Shown here: in pieces, positions 44,115 to 51,125 of the stretch
Position numbering within the stretch: the first letter of the stretch is position 1
Layout: every line of letters starts with the position of its first letter
From: Oligoflexus tunisiensis
GTDB lineage: Bacteria; Bdellovibrionota_B; Oligoflexia; Oligoflexales; Oligoflexaceae
Assembly (NCBI RefSeq): GCF_001748245.1
Contig: NZ_BDFO01000001.1
Coordinates: 6,996,346-7,060,345 of the forward strand
DNA length: 64,000 nucleotides
Direction of reading: 5' to 3'
Position numbers and translations under genes: made by a program
The notes under the pieces: model-generated
Databases searched by the model: none
The model's input: only the letters and a program-made list of their open reading frames with translations
Told to the model about the DNA's origin: nothing

Positions 44115-45148
44115 GGCATGTGTACCTCGACCTTTGAAGGGCCTGTGACAGTGGCCATGACCTGACGTTTAGTCGTAGCGAGCTTCACGCGAATGCGCTG
44201 TCCGATCGCGGCGGATTCCATCGCCTGGGCAGCGCTATTCATTTTGACACCGTTTGAAACAACATAAGCTTCCACACGCTCGCCGCGTTTCACATCGGGA
44301 TCGCGCACCAAATCATAATTACGCAGAACCTGGCCGGGACGCGCCGTGAGGCGGAGAATCTGTTTCTCGAGCGCGCTGGCGTCACGCACCACATTCTCCT
44401 GATAGGGCACCCACTGAAAGTCCACCGCCTCAGGATTCAATAATTGACCGCGTTCCATGGCCTGGACGACCACAGCGGCCTTCACTTCCGCGCGCAAAAC
44501 CACCTGGACCGTCAGATCATAGTGTTCGCTGCTGCCCGCTTCCTGATCGATGAGTCGGACCATCAGATTCACGAGGGAACGGCGTGGATTCTGCCGAATA
44601 AAACTGAAATCCTGCTCCCAGCTGGGAAATTCGATACGATAGTTGCCGTGCCGCAAACGAAGGCCCACAGGAACGCGCACGGTGTTCAGCGTAAAGCGAT
44701 AGGGACCGTCGAGTTCGGGCAGCCGGGCCTCTACCAGCTGGCGAATGCGCGCCGCGTCCACCGGCAGGGCGGTCGCGATCAGACGCATGCGGGATGGCGC
44801 CTGAATCAGCACCTTTTGCTGCGGCAGCTCCAAATCGAGGGCTTTCCGCAGGTCGGCTTCGGTCAGGGATTTCTCGTGACCGGCCTTGGGACTGGGGCCG
44901 AGATCGATGGCGAGGATATCGCGGCACAGAAGCACAGAGCCCTGGCAGCTGGCGATGTCCTGCATATAGATACGGGCACGCCTGATTTCGGTCTGCTCGC
45001 GCATGATCAGGGTGCTTTCGAGGGTGAGCGGCAGCGTCGGCTGCGGCGCGGCGGACTCCTGACCATAAAGCTGCGAAACCGCAACGGGTTCGGCGCCCCA
45101 GACAGCTGAGGCGAAGGTCAGAAGTAAAATGGCAAGACTCACTCTCAT
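44111..45148 (-). CDS. flgA: Flagella basal body P-ring formation protein FlgA
   Basis: Periplasmic chaperone for FlgI. The 345-residue protein has a signal peptide (cleavage near VWGAE) and a C-terminal SAF-type region: VQAMERGQLLNPEAVDFQWVPY, then LTARPGQVLRNYDLVRDPDVKRGERVEAYV and IGQRIRVKLATTKRQVMATVTGPSKVEV, the FlgA ending. Enteric FlgA has 219 residues; the longer N-terminal part (about 30-210) is seen in many non-enteric FlgA. It overlaps flgH by 4 bp. Confidence 0.93.
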   Translation of the reverse strand: MRVSLAILLLTFASAVWGAEPVAVSQLYGQESAAPQPTLPLTLESTLIMREQTEIRRARIYMQDIASCQGSVLLCRDILAIDLGPSPKAGHEKSLTEADLRKALDLELPQQKVLIQAPSRMRLIATALPVDAARIRQLVEARLPELDGPYRFTLNTVRVPVGLRLRHGNYRIEFPSWEQDFSFIRQNPRRSLVNLMVRLIDQEAGSSEHYDLTVQVVLRAEVKAAVVVQAMERGQLLNPEAVDFQWVPYQENVVRDASALEKQILRLTARPGQVLRNYDLVRDPDVKRGERVEAYVVSNGVKMNSAAQAMESAAIGQRIRVKLATTKRQVMATVTGPSKVEVHMP

Positions 45149-45160
45149 GACGATCCAGTA

Positions 45161-45946
45161 TCAGCGAATGTTATTGGTTTGCTGCAGCATCTGATCACCG
45201 GTCTGAATCACCTTGGAATTGATTTCATAGGCGCGCTGACCGGAGATCATGTTGACCATTTCCTCGACGATGTTCACGTTCGAGGCTTCGAGTTCCCCCT
45301 GACCGATGCGGCCAAAGCCCTGGGTATTCGGTTGACCCTGCAGGGGTTCGCCGCTGGCCGGGGTGTTGGCGTAAAGATTGCGCCCCAGCGATTCGAGACC
45401 GGTTGGGTTGACAAAGTTCGCCAGCACGATCTGGCCAATATCCTGTGACTCGTTGCCGACGCGAACAGTCACCGTTCCATCGAGGCCCACGTGGAGTTTG
45501 TCGCTCGTCACGTTTTCGGGAACCACGATCTCGGGAATCAGTGGGAAACCTTCCGAGGTCACAAGGCGGCCGGTGTTATCGATCTTGAAACTGCCGTCAC
45601 GGGTGAAGGCGACCGTGCCATCATCCTTCTGCACGCGGAAAAAACCCTGCCCTTCGATCATAAGGTCGGTGGTCTTGTTCGTGACGCGGATGGCGCCTTC
45701 ATTGAACATTTTTTCCACCGACGAAATGCGGGAACCGGCACCGATTTGAATACCCGTAGGAACCACCGTGCCCGCGGTTGAGTTCTGGCCGGGAGCTTTC
45801 AATGTTTGATACAGAAGATCATGAAAGTTCGCACGCGAACGTTTGAACGCCGTGGTGTTGACGTTGGCCAGGTTGTTGGAAATGGTATCGATGGTTACCT
45901 GCTGGGATTCCATACCCGTGGCGGCTGTGAAAAGGGAACGCATCAT
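45161..45946 (-). CDS. flgG: Flagellar distal rod protein
   Basis: A 261-residue distal rod protein with the typical N-terminus MMRSLFTAATGMESQQVTIDTISNNLANVNTTAFKRSRANFHDLLYQ and C-terminus GELEASNVNIVEEMVNMISGQRAYEINSKVIQTGDQMLQQTNNIR. The Asp-rich FlgG-specific insert is in place. AAGGAG lies 8 nt before the ATG, and flgF is 22 bp upstream. Confidence 0.97.
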   Translation of the reverse strand: MMRSLFTAATGMESQQVTIDTISNNLANVNTTAFKRSRANFHDLLYQTLKAPGQNSTAGTVVPTGIQIGAGSRISSVEKMFNEGAIRVTNKTTDLMIEGQGFFRVQKDDGTVAFTRDGSFKIDNTGRLVTSEGFPLIPEIVVPENVTSDKLHVGLDGTVTVRVGNESQDIGQIVLANFVNPTGLESLGRNLYANTPASGEPLQGQPNTQGFGRIGQGELEASNVNIVEEMVNMISGQRAYEINSKVIQTGDQMLQQTNNIR

Positions 45947-45967
45947 GATTCATACTCCTTGCCTGGA

Positions 45968-46759
45968 TCAGGCTCTAACGTCGCCAATGGCGTTGGATGA
46001 TTTTTCCATGATCTGATCATAGTTCGACACCGCCTTCTGATAGGCTTCATAGGAACGGTGCGCGATGATCATGCCGGTCAGGTTCTTGATGGCGTTCACA
46101 TTCGAACCTTCCAAAAAACCCTGACGGATACTGGCCGAGCCGGCCGGCTGGATGTCCTCAGCGCGGCCTGCATAGTGGTAGTAGTTGTTCCCGACGCGTT
46201 CGAGGTTGTCCGTCGGGTTGGAAAAGTTCACGAGCTTCAGACGGTCGAGCATCTGTCCGTCCTGAAAAATCTCCCCGCGGTTGTTCACTTCGAACTGAGT
46301 GCCGCGGATATAGATCAGGCCCTTTTCCCCCAGCACAGGATCACCCTGTTTGGTCACGAGCACACCATCCTGGGAAACGGTCAGGTTTCCGGCGCGGGTG
46401 TAGCGCGGACCTTCCGAAGTTTGCGCGGTGAGAAAGCCCTGCCCTTCGATCATCAGATCATAGGGGTTTTGGGTGTTGATCGCCGGACCCTGGGTCATAT
46501 CCTTATGCATCGCAGCCACGCCCACATACGACATATCGTTGCCGCGCAGGGGAAAAATATCACCAAGATCCTGTTTGAAATTGGCTGGTGGCAAAGGACT
46601 GGGATAGTTTTTGAAGGGCTCCGGTTCCTGGAGTGTAAAGGTAACGTTGTCACCTTTAAAGCCAACCGTGTTCACGTTCGCCAGGTTGTTGGCGATCATT
46701 TCGAGGGCACGCTCCTGCGAGATCGCTCCGGCCAATGGCGTGTAAATGTTCTTCAGCAT
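45968..46759 (-). CDS. flgF: Flagellar proximal rod protein FlgF
   Basis: A 263-residue rod protein: MLKNIYTPLAGAISQERALEMIANNLANVNTVGFKGDNVTF at the N-terminus and SNVNAIKNLTGMIIAHRSYEAYQKAVSNYDQIMEKS at the C-terminus. The start at 46759 has GAGGTGG upstream; eight in-frame codons before it are not part of the family pattern. It is the first gene of the flagellar run, and a sigma-54 promoter lies 37 bp upstream. Confidence 0.93.
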   Translation of the reverse strand: MLKNIYTPLAGAISQERALEMIANNLANVNTVGFKGDNVTFTLQEPEPFKNYPSPLPPANFKQDLGDIFPLRGNDMSYVGVAAMHKDMTQGPAINTQNPYDLMIEGQGFLTAQTSEGPRYTRAGNLTVSQDGVLVTKQGDPVLGEKGLIYIRGTQFEVNNRGEIFQDGQMLDRLKLVNFSNPTDNLERVGNNYYHYAGRAEDIQPAGSASIRQGFLEGSNVNAIKNLTGMIIAHRSYEAYQKAVSNYDQIMEKSSNAIGDVRA

Positions 46760-46795
46760 AACGGTCCACCTCGCACTTTGCACTCAGGGAGTGAA

Positions 46796-46812
46796 AAGCA
46801 ATAACCGGACCA
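46796..46812 (-). promoter_or_regulatory. Sigma-54 (RpoN) promoter upstream of flgF
   Basis: The minus strand reads TGGTCCGGTTATTGCTT. The -24 GG and -12 GC are exactly 10 nt apart, as RpoN requires, and it matches the consensus TGGCACGNNNNTTGCW at all positions except C-A at 4-5. The predicted start of transcription lies about 25 nt before the flgF ATG. It would drive flgF-G-A-H-I-J and perhaps the genes beyond. An enhancer-binding protein of the FlrC/FleR kind is expected elsewhere in the genome. Confidence 0.75.
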
Positions 46813-46934
46813 GGAATGACGCAGAAGTTAAGGATTTCGCTGGGTGACAGGAAGAATTTGGAATTCAGCCGTTCTTCGTCAAAAGCACCAAACGTTGTGT
46901 CAGCGCTTCCACAGGGCTGAATTTGCCGGCTGTC

Positions 46935-46964
46935 AAGGCCCTGACTTCCCAGCGTCAGAGCCTT
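46935..46964 (-). terminator. Hairpin after the ketoacyl synthase gene
   Basis: An 11-bp stem AAGGCTCTGAC/GTCAGGGCCTT (one G-U pair on the minus-strand RNA) with an 8-nt loop lies 6 bp past the stop of the gene at 46971. No T run follows, so it may act with Rho or only protect the 3' end. Confidence 0.5.
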
Positions 46965-46970
46965 GCCGTC

Positions 46971-48140
46971 TTAAACCTGACTCAGTGCAGGATTTTTGAC
47001 GATAACGGCCGCAGCATTGCCGCCAAAACCGAGGGCTGTGACGAGCAGATGACGCTGCTGAGGCAAACGGCGTTCGTTGCGTTCGGGCTCGCCGAAACCG
47101 CGATAGGGATGCGGAGGAACAAGACCCTGAATCAGATGATGCATGCCGAGAATCAGGCTCGCGCAGGCAGAGGCCCCGAGCATATGTCCGAACATCCACT
47201 TATGAAAAACGATGGGCACATCATGGGAAAACATCTGCCGGTAGGCCGCAAGTTCGGACGCATCGCCTTTTTTGGTGCCGGCGCCATGCCCGACGACGAG
47301 ATCAACGTCCTCCGGCTTTAATCCGGCCACATCCATGGCGTTCTGCATCGCCTTGACCAGCACCGCACCATCCGCGGAAATTCCGGTGAGCGTGGATTTT
47401 TCCGTGGCCGCGCCCCAGCCGACGAGTTCACCGAGAGGCGGAAACCACGGATCCGAATCGATCACCAGAGCGGCAGCCCCTTCACTCAGGACCATTCCGC
47501 TGCGATCCTCCGCACCCGGCCGGCAGGGGTATTCGCAGCCCTCCGCGTCGGCATAAACCTTGGCGGCTTGCAACATTTCCAGAACGTAGGGCGTATTCGA
47601 ATATTCGGCCCCACCGGCGACCATGCCCTTGGCCAATCCCATTTGAACCGAACCTGCCGCCTGAATCACAGCATGAAGTCCCGTGGAACAGGCTGCTGAC
47701 ACAGAGAGCGAGGGACCTTCCAAACCCAGCTCGCGCGCCACAGCCGCGGGCAGGGAACTGGCGGTCGAGGTTGGGCTGGTCAGCGGCGGCAGTCGTTTGC
47801 CCTGATGATGGTCGATGATACTGGATTCGAGAAGGTGGGTGGGCCCACGCGAGGAGCCGAAGATCACACCAAACTCCGGTGCCACACGACTCTTTTCCGC
47901 AAGGGAACGCACCAGGAGTACGGCCAGACGCGTGAGGGGATCCTGATGTTTCAGGGTCTTTTCCGCAGCCGATTGCTCCAGGACTTCGCGCACCTTGGCC
48001 GGCAGCCGACCCTGCACGAAGCCGCCTTCATTTTGCAGAAAGCAGCGATCGCTGAGGAGTCCGTCCAAATGAACGTGAGGACCCCAGCCGGCAGGGCTGA
48101 TGAGATCGGCAGCTGTGATATAGAGGCGTGGTTTGACCAT
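46971..48140 (-). CDS. Beta-ketoacyl synthase (KAS II/FabF-like)
   Basis: A condensing enzyme of 389 residues with a full Cys-His-His triad: C151 (VSAACSTGLHA), H285 (VVGHGAGTKKGDASE) and H319 (KWMFGHMLGASA). The order and spacing match KAS II/FabF or the ketosynthases of specialised lipid pathways; FabF proper has NAHGTGT where this protein has VGHGAGT. No acyl carrier protein, transacylase or other pathway gene is next to it. It stands between the flagellin gene and flgF, with terminator-like hairpins on both sides, so it is its own transcription unit. GGGAGGAAG precedes the ATG. Confidence 0.88.
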   Translation of the reverse strand: MVKPRLYITAADLISPAGWGPHVHLDGLLSDRCFLQNEGGFVQGRLPAKVREVLEQSAAEKTLKHQDPLTRLAVLLVRSLAEKSRVAPEFGVIFGSSRGPTHLLESSIIDHHQGKRLPPLTSPTSTASSLPAAVARELGLEGPSLSVSAACSTGLHAVIQAAGSVQMGLAKGMVAGGAEYSNTPYVLEMLQAAKVYADAEGCEYPCRPGAEDRSGMVLSEGAAALVIDSDPWFPPLGELVGWGAATEKSTLTGISADGAVLVKAMQNAMDVAGLKPEDVDLVVGHGAGTKKGDASELAAYRQMFSHDVPIVFHKWMFGHMLGASACASLILGMHHLIQGLVPPHPYRGFGEPERNERRLPQQRHLLVTALGFGGNAAAVIVKNPALSQV

Positions 48141-48190
48141 AGGTGCTTCCTCCCTGACTGGCCCTATACACCAGGGGCCGGGAAGGACGC

Positions 48191-48230
48191 AAGAAAAGGG
48201 AGACCCGGGCAGGCCATGAGAGCCACCCGG
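48191..48230 (-). terminator. Intrinsic terminator after flagellin
   Basis: On the minus strand the stem CCGGG...CCCGG with an inner GGC/GCC pair is followed by TCTCCCTTTTCTT. It begins 9 bp after the flagellin stop codon. Confidence 0.6.
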
Positions 48231-48238
48231 AGGTTGAA

Positions 48239-49171
48239 TTAACCCATGCTCTGCAGAAGACCGAGGGCCACCTGAGGCAGTTTGTTGGCCTGGGCAAGCA
48301 CCGAGGAACCAGCCTGGAGCAGGATATTCCCCTGGGTGAATTCCGCGGTTTCATAGGCGAAGTCCGCATCGCGGATTCGGGACCTTGCAGCCGACAGGTT
48401 TTCGATGGCGACACCGAGGTTTCTTTCCGTCGATCCCAGGCGGTTTTGAGCCGCACCGATCGTGGCACGATAATCGGCGACCTTGTTGAGGGCCGCATCA
48501 ACCCTGGCCATTGAATGTTGCGCATCAACTTTCGTATCAATCCGCGTTCCGGCTTCATTGGCCGCGCTCCCGAGATCGAGGGAGTTTTCCCCTTCGGTGG
48601 CGGCGTTCATTTTGCTGAAGTCAAGGCGGATGATGTTGACAGGATTGCGGCTCTCCAGGGAGTCAGGTGGCGTGAGGTAGTCCTTGCCAATCTGCATTTC
48701 CAAAGGAAACTGGTTTTGGCTTTCGAGCAGCGCGGGATCCACATCGCCATTGCCGATCAAAAGCCTTGTGCCGTTGAATTCGGTGGAAAGAACGATACGA
48801 TCCACCTCGTCTTTCAGCTGCATGAATTCGCGGTTCAGGTATTCACGCTCCTGGCCACCGACAGTATCCGAGGCGGCCTGCACGGACAGTTCCTTGAGAC
48901 GCGTGACGATACCGGTCACTTCCTCCAGGCTGCCTTCCGCCACCTGCAGCATCGAGACGGCATCATTTGCGTTGCGCCGTGCCTGAGCCAGGGATCGAAT
49001 GTCCGCATTCAAACCATCCGAAATCGCAAGACCCGCAGCATCATCGGCAGCCTTGTTGATGCGATAACCTGACGAGAGTTTTTCCATATGGCTGCTCACC
49101 TTTTGATTGGAAAGCCCCATATGTCTTTGCGCAGTCAGAGATTGGACGTTGGTGCGAATCCTGAGGCCCAT
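48239..49171 (-). CDS. fliC: Flagellin
   Basis: Filament subunit of 310 residues. The N-terminus MGLRIRTNVQSLTAQRHMGLSNQKVSSHMEKLSSGYRINKAADDAAGLAISD and the C-terminus GAAQNRLGSTERNLGVAIENLSAARSRIRDADFAYETAEFTQGNILLQAGSSVLAQANKLPQVALGLL are both canonical D0/D1 parts; the variable central domain is short. The start at 49171 has AAGGAG 5 nt upstream; the GGA in this site is a possible CsrA target. A terminator follows. Only one flagellin gene is in the window. Confidence 0.97.
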   Translation of the reverse strand: MGLRIRTNVQSLTAQRHMGLSNQKVSSHMEKLSSGYRINKAADDAAGLAISDGLNADIRSLAQARRNANDAVSMLQVAEGSLEEVTGIVTRLKELSVQAASDTVGGQEREYLNREFMQLKDEVDRIVLSTEFNGTRLLIGNGDVDPALLESQNQFPLEMQIGKDYLTPPDSLESRNPVNIIRLDFSKMNAATEGENSLDLGSAANEAGTRIDTKVDAQHSMARVDAALNKVADYRATIGAAQNRLGSTERNLGVAIENLSAARSRIRDADFAYETAEFTQGNILLQAGSSVLAQANKLPQVALGLLQSMG

Positions 49172-49208
49172 TAGGACTCCTTCATGACGCAACAGAACGA
49201 AAATTTAG

Positions 49209-49841
49209 TCAGGATGAGGTGACTTTATACCTTAAGAATACAAAACTTTCTTCGCTGTGGGAAGCAAGCAGGGAAAAATTGACCCTGTGTGGAAGCTCGG
49301 GCGCAACAAGGAAAGGGGCTGCGGATTGCCCGATAAAAATCGGAGCCAGGGTCAGGCGCAGTTCATCCACGAGATTTTGATGATAAAACCAATTGTTGAT
49401 AATACCGCCACCAAAGAGGAGACATTGCCCGTATTTTTGTGCGGAAAGGTGCTGGTGCAAAAACACAGCAGGATCCGCTGCGCCGTAAATCAAATTCTGC
49501 ACGCCGCTGCCTGGAACCAGAGGCAAAGCGGTGGGTGAAATCAAAAAACGGGGGATATGCGTCTGCTGCCAAAAGCCGATATCGAGTGGCAAGGGATGCC
49601 GGGCGAAAATATACCAGGCCGGTGGCTGGCCCAGGTGTCCCGGATGATCGAGACATTCACCATTGGCCCGGATGCTGGTTGCTCCGACGATGATGGCGTC
49701 AGCGGCTTCGATCTGCGCCCGCAGATGCTTCTGATCCGCGTTACCGGAAAGACCCACGGACTGACGTTCCGCATCACCCTCACGATCGTGAAGGCCGATA
49801 CGGCCGTCGAGACTGGAAGCCATCACATTGATGATCTGCAT
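49209..49841 (-). CDS. RibD C-terminal/dihydrofolate reductase-like protein
   Basis: A 210-residue NADPH-dependent reductase fold. MQIINVMASSLDGRIGLHDREGD at the N-terminus, ADAIIVGATSIRANG (about 47-61) and LLFGGGIINNWFYHQNLVDELRLTLAPIFIG (about 140-170) follow the RibD_C pattern. Family members include the reductase half of riboflavin biosynthesis RibD and many reductases of unknown substrate. It lacks the deaminase domain. No rib genes are nearby. Its 3' end lies 37 bp before the flagellin start. Confidence 0.85.
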   Translation of the reverse strand: MQIINVMASSLDGRIGLHDREGDAERQSVGLSGNADQKHLRAQIEAADAIIVGATSIRANGECLDHPGHLGQPPAWYIFARHPLPLDIGFWQQTHIPRFLISPTALPLVPGSGVQNLIYGAADPAVFLHQHLSAQKYGQCLLFGGGIINNWFYHQNLVDELRLTLAPIFIGQSAAPFLVAPELPHRVNFSLLASHSEESFVFLRYKVTSS

Positions 49842-49909
49842 AATTTAAGGCCCAACCTGATCGAGCATTCCGGACATGCTTTTGGAATACTACGGTTGGT
49901 GGCTAGGTA

Positions 49910-50407
49910 TCAAGAACTTGCTCGGGATTTCGATTCCAGGGCCTCGTCGAGTTCGTGCTCGACATCATCCGGAACGCGACTCTTGGCGGCGGAGATTTCA
50001 CTGACGAGCCGAGCCTTGGCGCGGTCGATCATTTCCTTTTCCCCGTAGGAAGGCTGGCGCAAACGGTCCTTGCCGGAGAGATCACGCAGAACTTCCGCAA
50101 TTTCAAAGAGGGAACCCGAACGAATCTTGTCGGTAAATTCCTTCTTGCGGCGATTCCAGATAGCAGAATACGTCTTCGGCGGTTGGCCGAGAATGGCGAA
50201 AATGCGGGCGATATCGTCATCACTCACGAGTTCGCGGATCACATGGGCGGAATTGATCTTCGGAAATCGTACCATCATACCCGTAGCCAATATCTTCAAG
50301 ATGTAATAATCCTGCGATTGGCCACCCAGGGAAAGACTTTCGACTCCTTGAATTTCGCCTACCCCGTGAGTTTTGTGGACTACTTTGTAGCCGGCTGGAA
50401 AGGTCAT
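49910..50407 (-). CDS. carD: CarD/CdnL-family transcription regulator
   Basis: Binds the RNA polymerase beta subunit and stabilises open promoter complexes, notably at rRNA and housekeeping promoters. The 165-residue protein has the N-terminal RNAP-interaction (Tudor-like) domain MTFPAGYKVVHKTHGVGEIQGVE and a C-terminal helical DNA-binding part (SLFEIAEVLRDLSGKDRL, GEKEMIDRAKARLVSEIS). GAAGGAG lies 6 nt before the ATG at 50407; a GTG directly before it is possible. A near-consensus promoter lies about 100 bp upstream. Confidence 0.93.
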   Translation of the reverse strand: MTFPAGYKVVHKTHGVGEIQGVESLSLGGQSQDYYILKILATGMMVRFPKINSAHVIRELVSDDDIARIFAILGQPPKTYSAIWNRRKKEFTDKIRSGSLFEIAEVLRDLSGKDRLRQPSYGEKEMIDRAKARLVSEISAAKSRVPDDVEHELDEALESKSRASS

Positions 50408-50510
50408 CACCGTCTCCTTCTCGAAACCGAGAAATTTTGTCAGGGTACCAGCGCAGCGGGGAACAACAGCTTATCAATAGGAAGTCATCATTACCGTGTA
50501 GCAGTGGCGT

Positions 50511-50539
50511 TTTATGACAAAACAACGGAGTTTTGTCAA
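50511..50539 (-). promoter_or_regulatory. Promoter of the CarD gene
   Basis: On the minus strand a perfect TTGACA (50539-50534), a 17-nt spacer and CATAAA (50516-50511) form a sigma-70-type promoter, giving a leader of about 95 nt before the ATG at 50407. The intergenic stretch 50408-50740 otherwise holds the rpsO promoter region and a palindrome; no further gene is seen. Confidence 0.6.
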
Positions 50540-50640
50540 TTCCTAAAATAGTATCGGAATTTCGTGAGAAATCATTAAAAATACGCTTACAATCGTCAGG
50601 AAATTGGAAAAACCGACCCCCTTAATAAGACGAAGCTTGC

Positions 50641-50654
50641 AATGTGCGCACATT
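50641..50654. promoter_or_regulatory. 14-bp perfect palindrome upstream of rpsO
   Basis: AATGTGCGCACATT is a perfect inverted repeat 87 bp before the rpsO start and 17 bp upstream of its candidate -35. It could be an operator; the regulator is unknown. Confidence 0.35.
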
Positions 50655-50670
50655 ATAGGTAGTTTGCCTG

Positions 50671-50700
50671 CTTACATCGCCCGAAAACCGGGGCTATGCT
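50671..50700 (+). promoter_or_regulatory. Candidate rpsO promoter
   Basis: CTTACA (50671-50676), 18-nt spacer, TATGCT (50695-50700): four of six matches in each box. It would start transcription about 34 nt before the rpsO ATG. A moderate candidate only. Confidence 0.4.
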
Positions 50701-50740
50701 GATCTACCGCGTATAAGCTCTCAGTTAGGAAGGATATGAC

Positions 50741-51010
50741 ATGGCTTTGAGCAAAGCTGAAACCTCTGAAATCGTTCAAAAATTCGCCAAGAAACCCGGC
50801 GATACCGCTTCCCCAGAAGTGCAAATCGCTTTGCTGACCCGCCGTCTGCAAGTCCTTAATAACCATTTCCGCGTACATGATAAGGATCATCACTCCCGGC
50901 TGGGCTTGATGAAACTTGTTGGTCAGCGTAAACGTTTGCTCACGTATCTCAAGAACAAAGATACCAGCGCTTACAAGAATCTCATTTCTGAACTTGGCCT
51001 GCGTAAATAA
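50741..51010 (+). CDS. rpsO: 30S ribosomal protein S15
   Basis: Primary 16S-binding protein of 89 residues. The S15 core is complete: KFAKKPGDTASPEVQIALLTRRLQVLNNHF and HHSRLGLMKLVGQRKRLLTYLK. AGGAAGGA precedes the ATG. It is followed by pnp in the widespread rpsO-pnp order, with two stem-loops between. Confidence 0.98.
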   Translation: MALSKAETSEIVQKFAKKPGDTASPEVQIALLTRRLQVLNNHFRVHDKDHHSRLGLMKLVGQRKRLLTYLKNKDTSAYKNLISELGLRK

Positions 51011-51029
51011 TACATATCAAATCACAAAG

Positions 51030-51084
51030 CGTCTTTATCTCTCGCCAGTAACTTGATACTGTTGGCAAGTGTAAAGACGTTTTT
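51030..51084 (+). terminator. Long stem-loop after rpsO (attenuator or RNase III site)
   Basis: An outer stem CGTCTTTA/TAAAGACG (51030-51037 with 51072-51079) and an inner stem GCCAGTA with TACTG..GGC are followed by TTTTTAATTTT. It starts 19 bp past the rpsO stop. In E. coli the same gap has an attenuator and RNase III cut sites that control pnp; this structure is a likely equivalent. Confidence 0.65.
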
Positions 51085-51088
51085 AATT

Positions 51089-51110
51089 TTGGCGGGCTGC
51101 CAATCTTTTT
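51089..51110 (+). terminator. Second hairpin before pnp
   Basis: TTGGC-GGGCT-GCCAA followed by TCTTTTT, ending 15 bp before the pnp ATG and touching its GGAG ribosome site. A weak terminator or attenuator, possibly part of pnp autoregulation. Confidence 0.45.
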
Positions 51111-51125
51111 CGGAGTTAGTTTAAG

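Noticed and set aside
49199..49227. Sigma-28 promoter for flagellin (TAAAG at 49227-49223, minus strand)
   Set aside because: The -35-like TAAAG lies in the end of the upstream gene and the expected GCCGATAA-like -10 is only about half matched.
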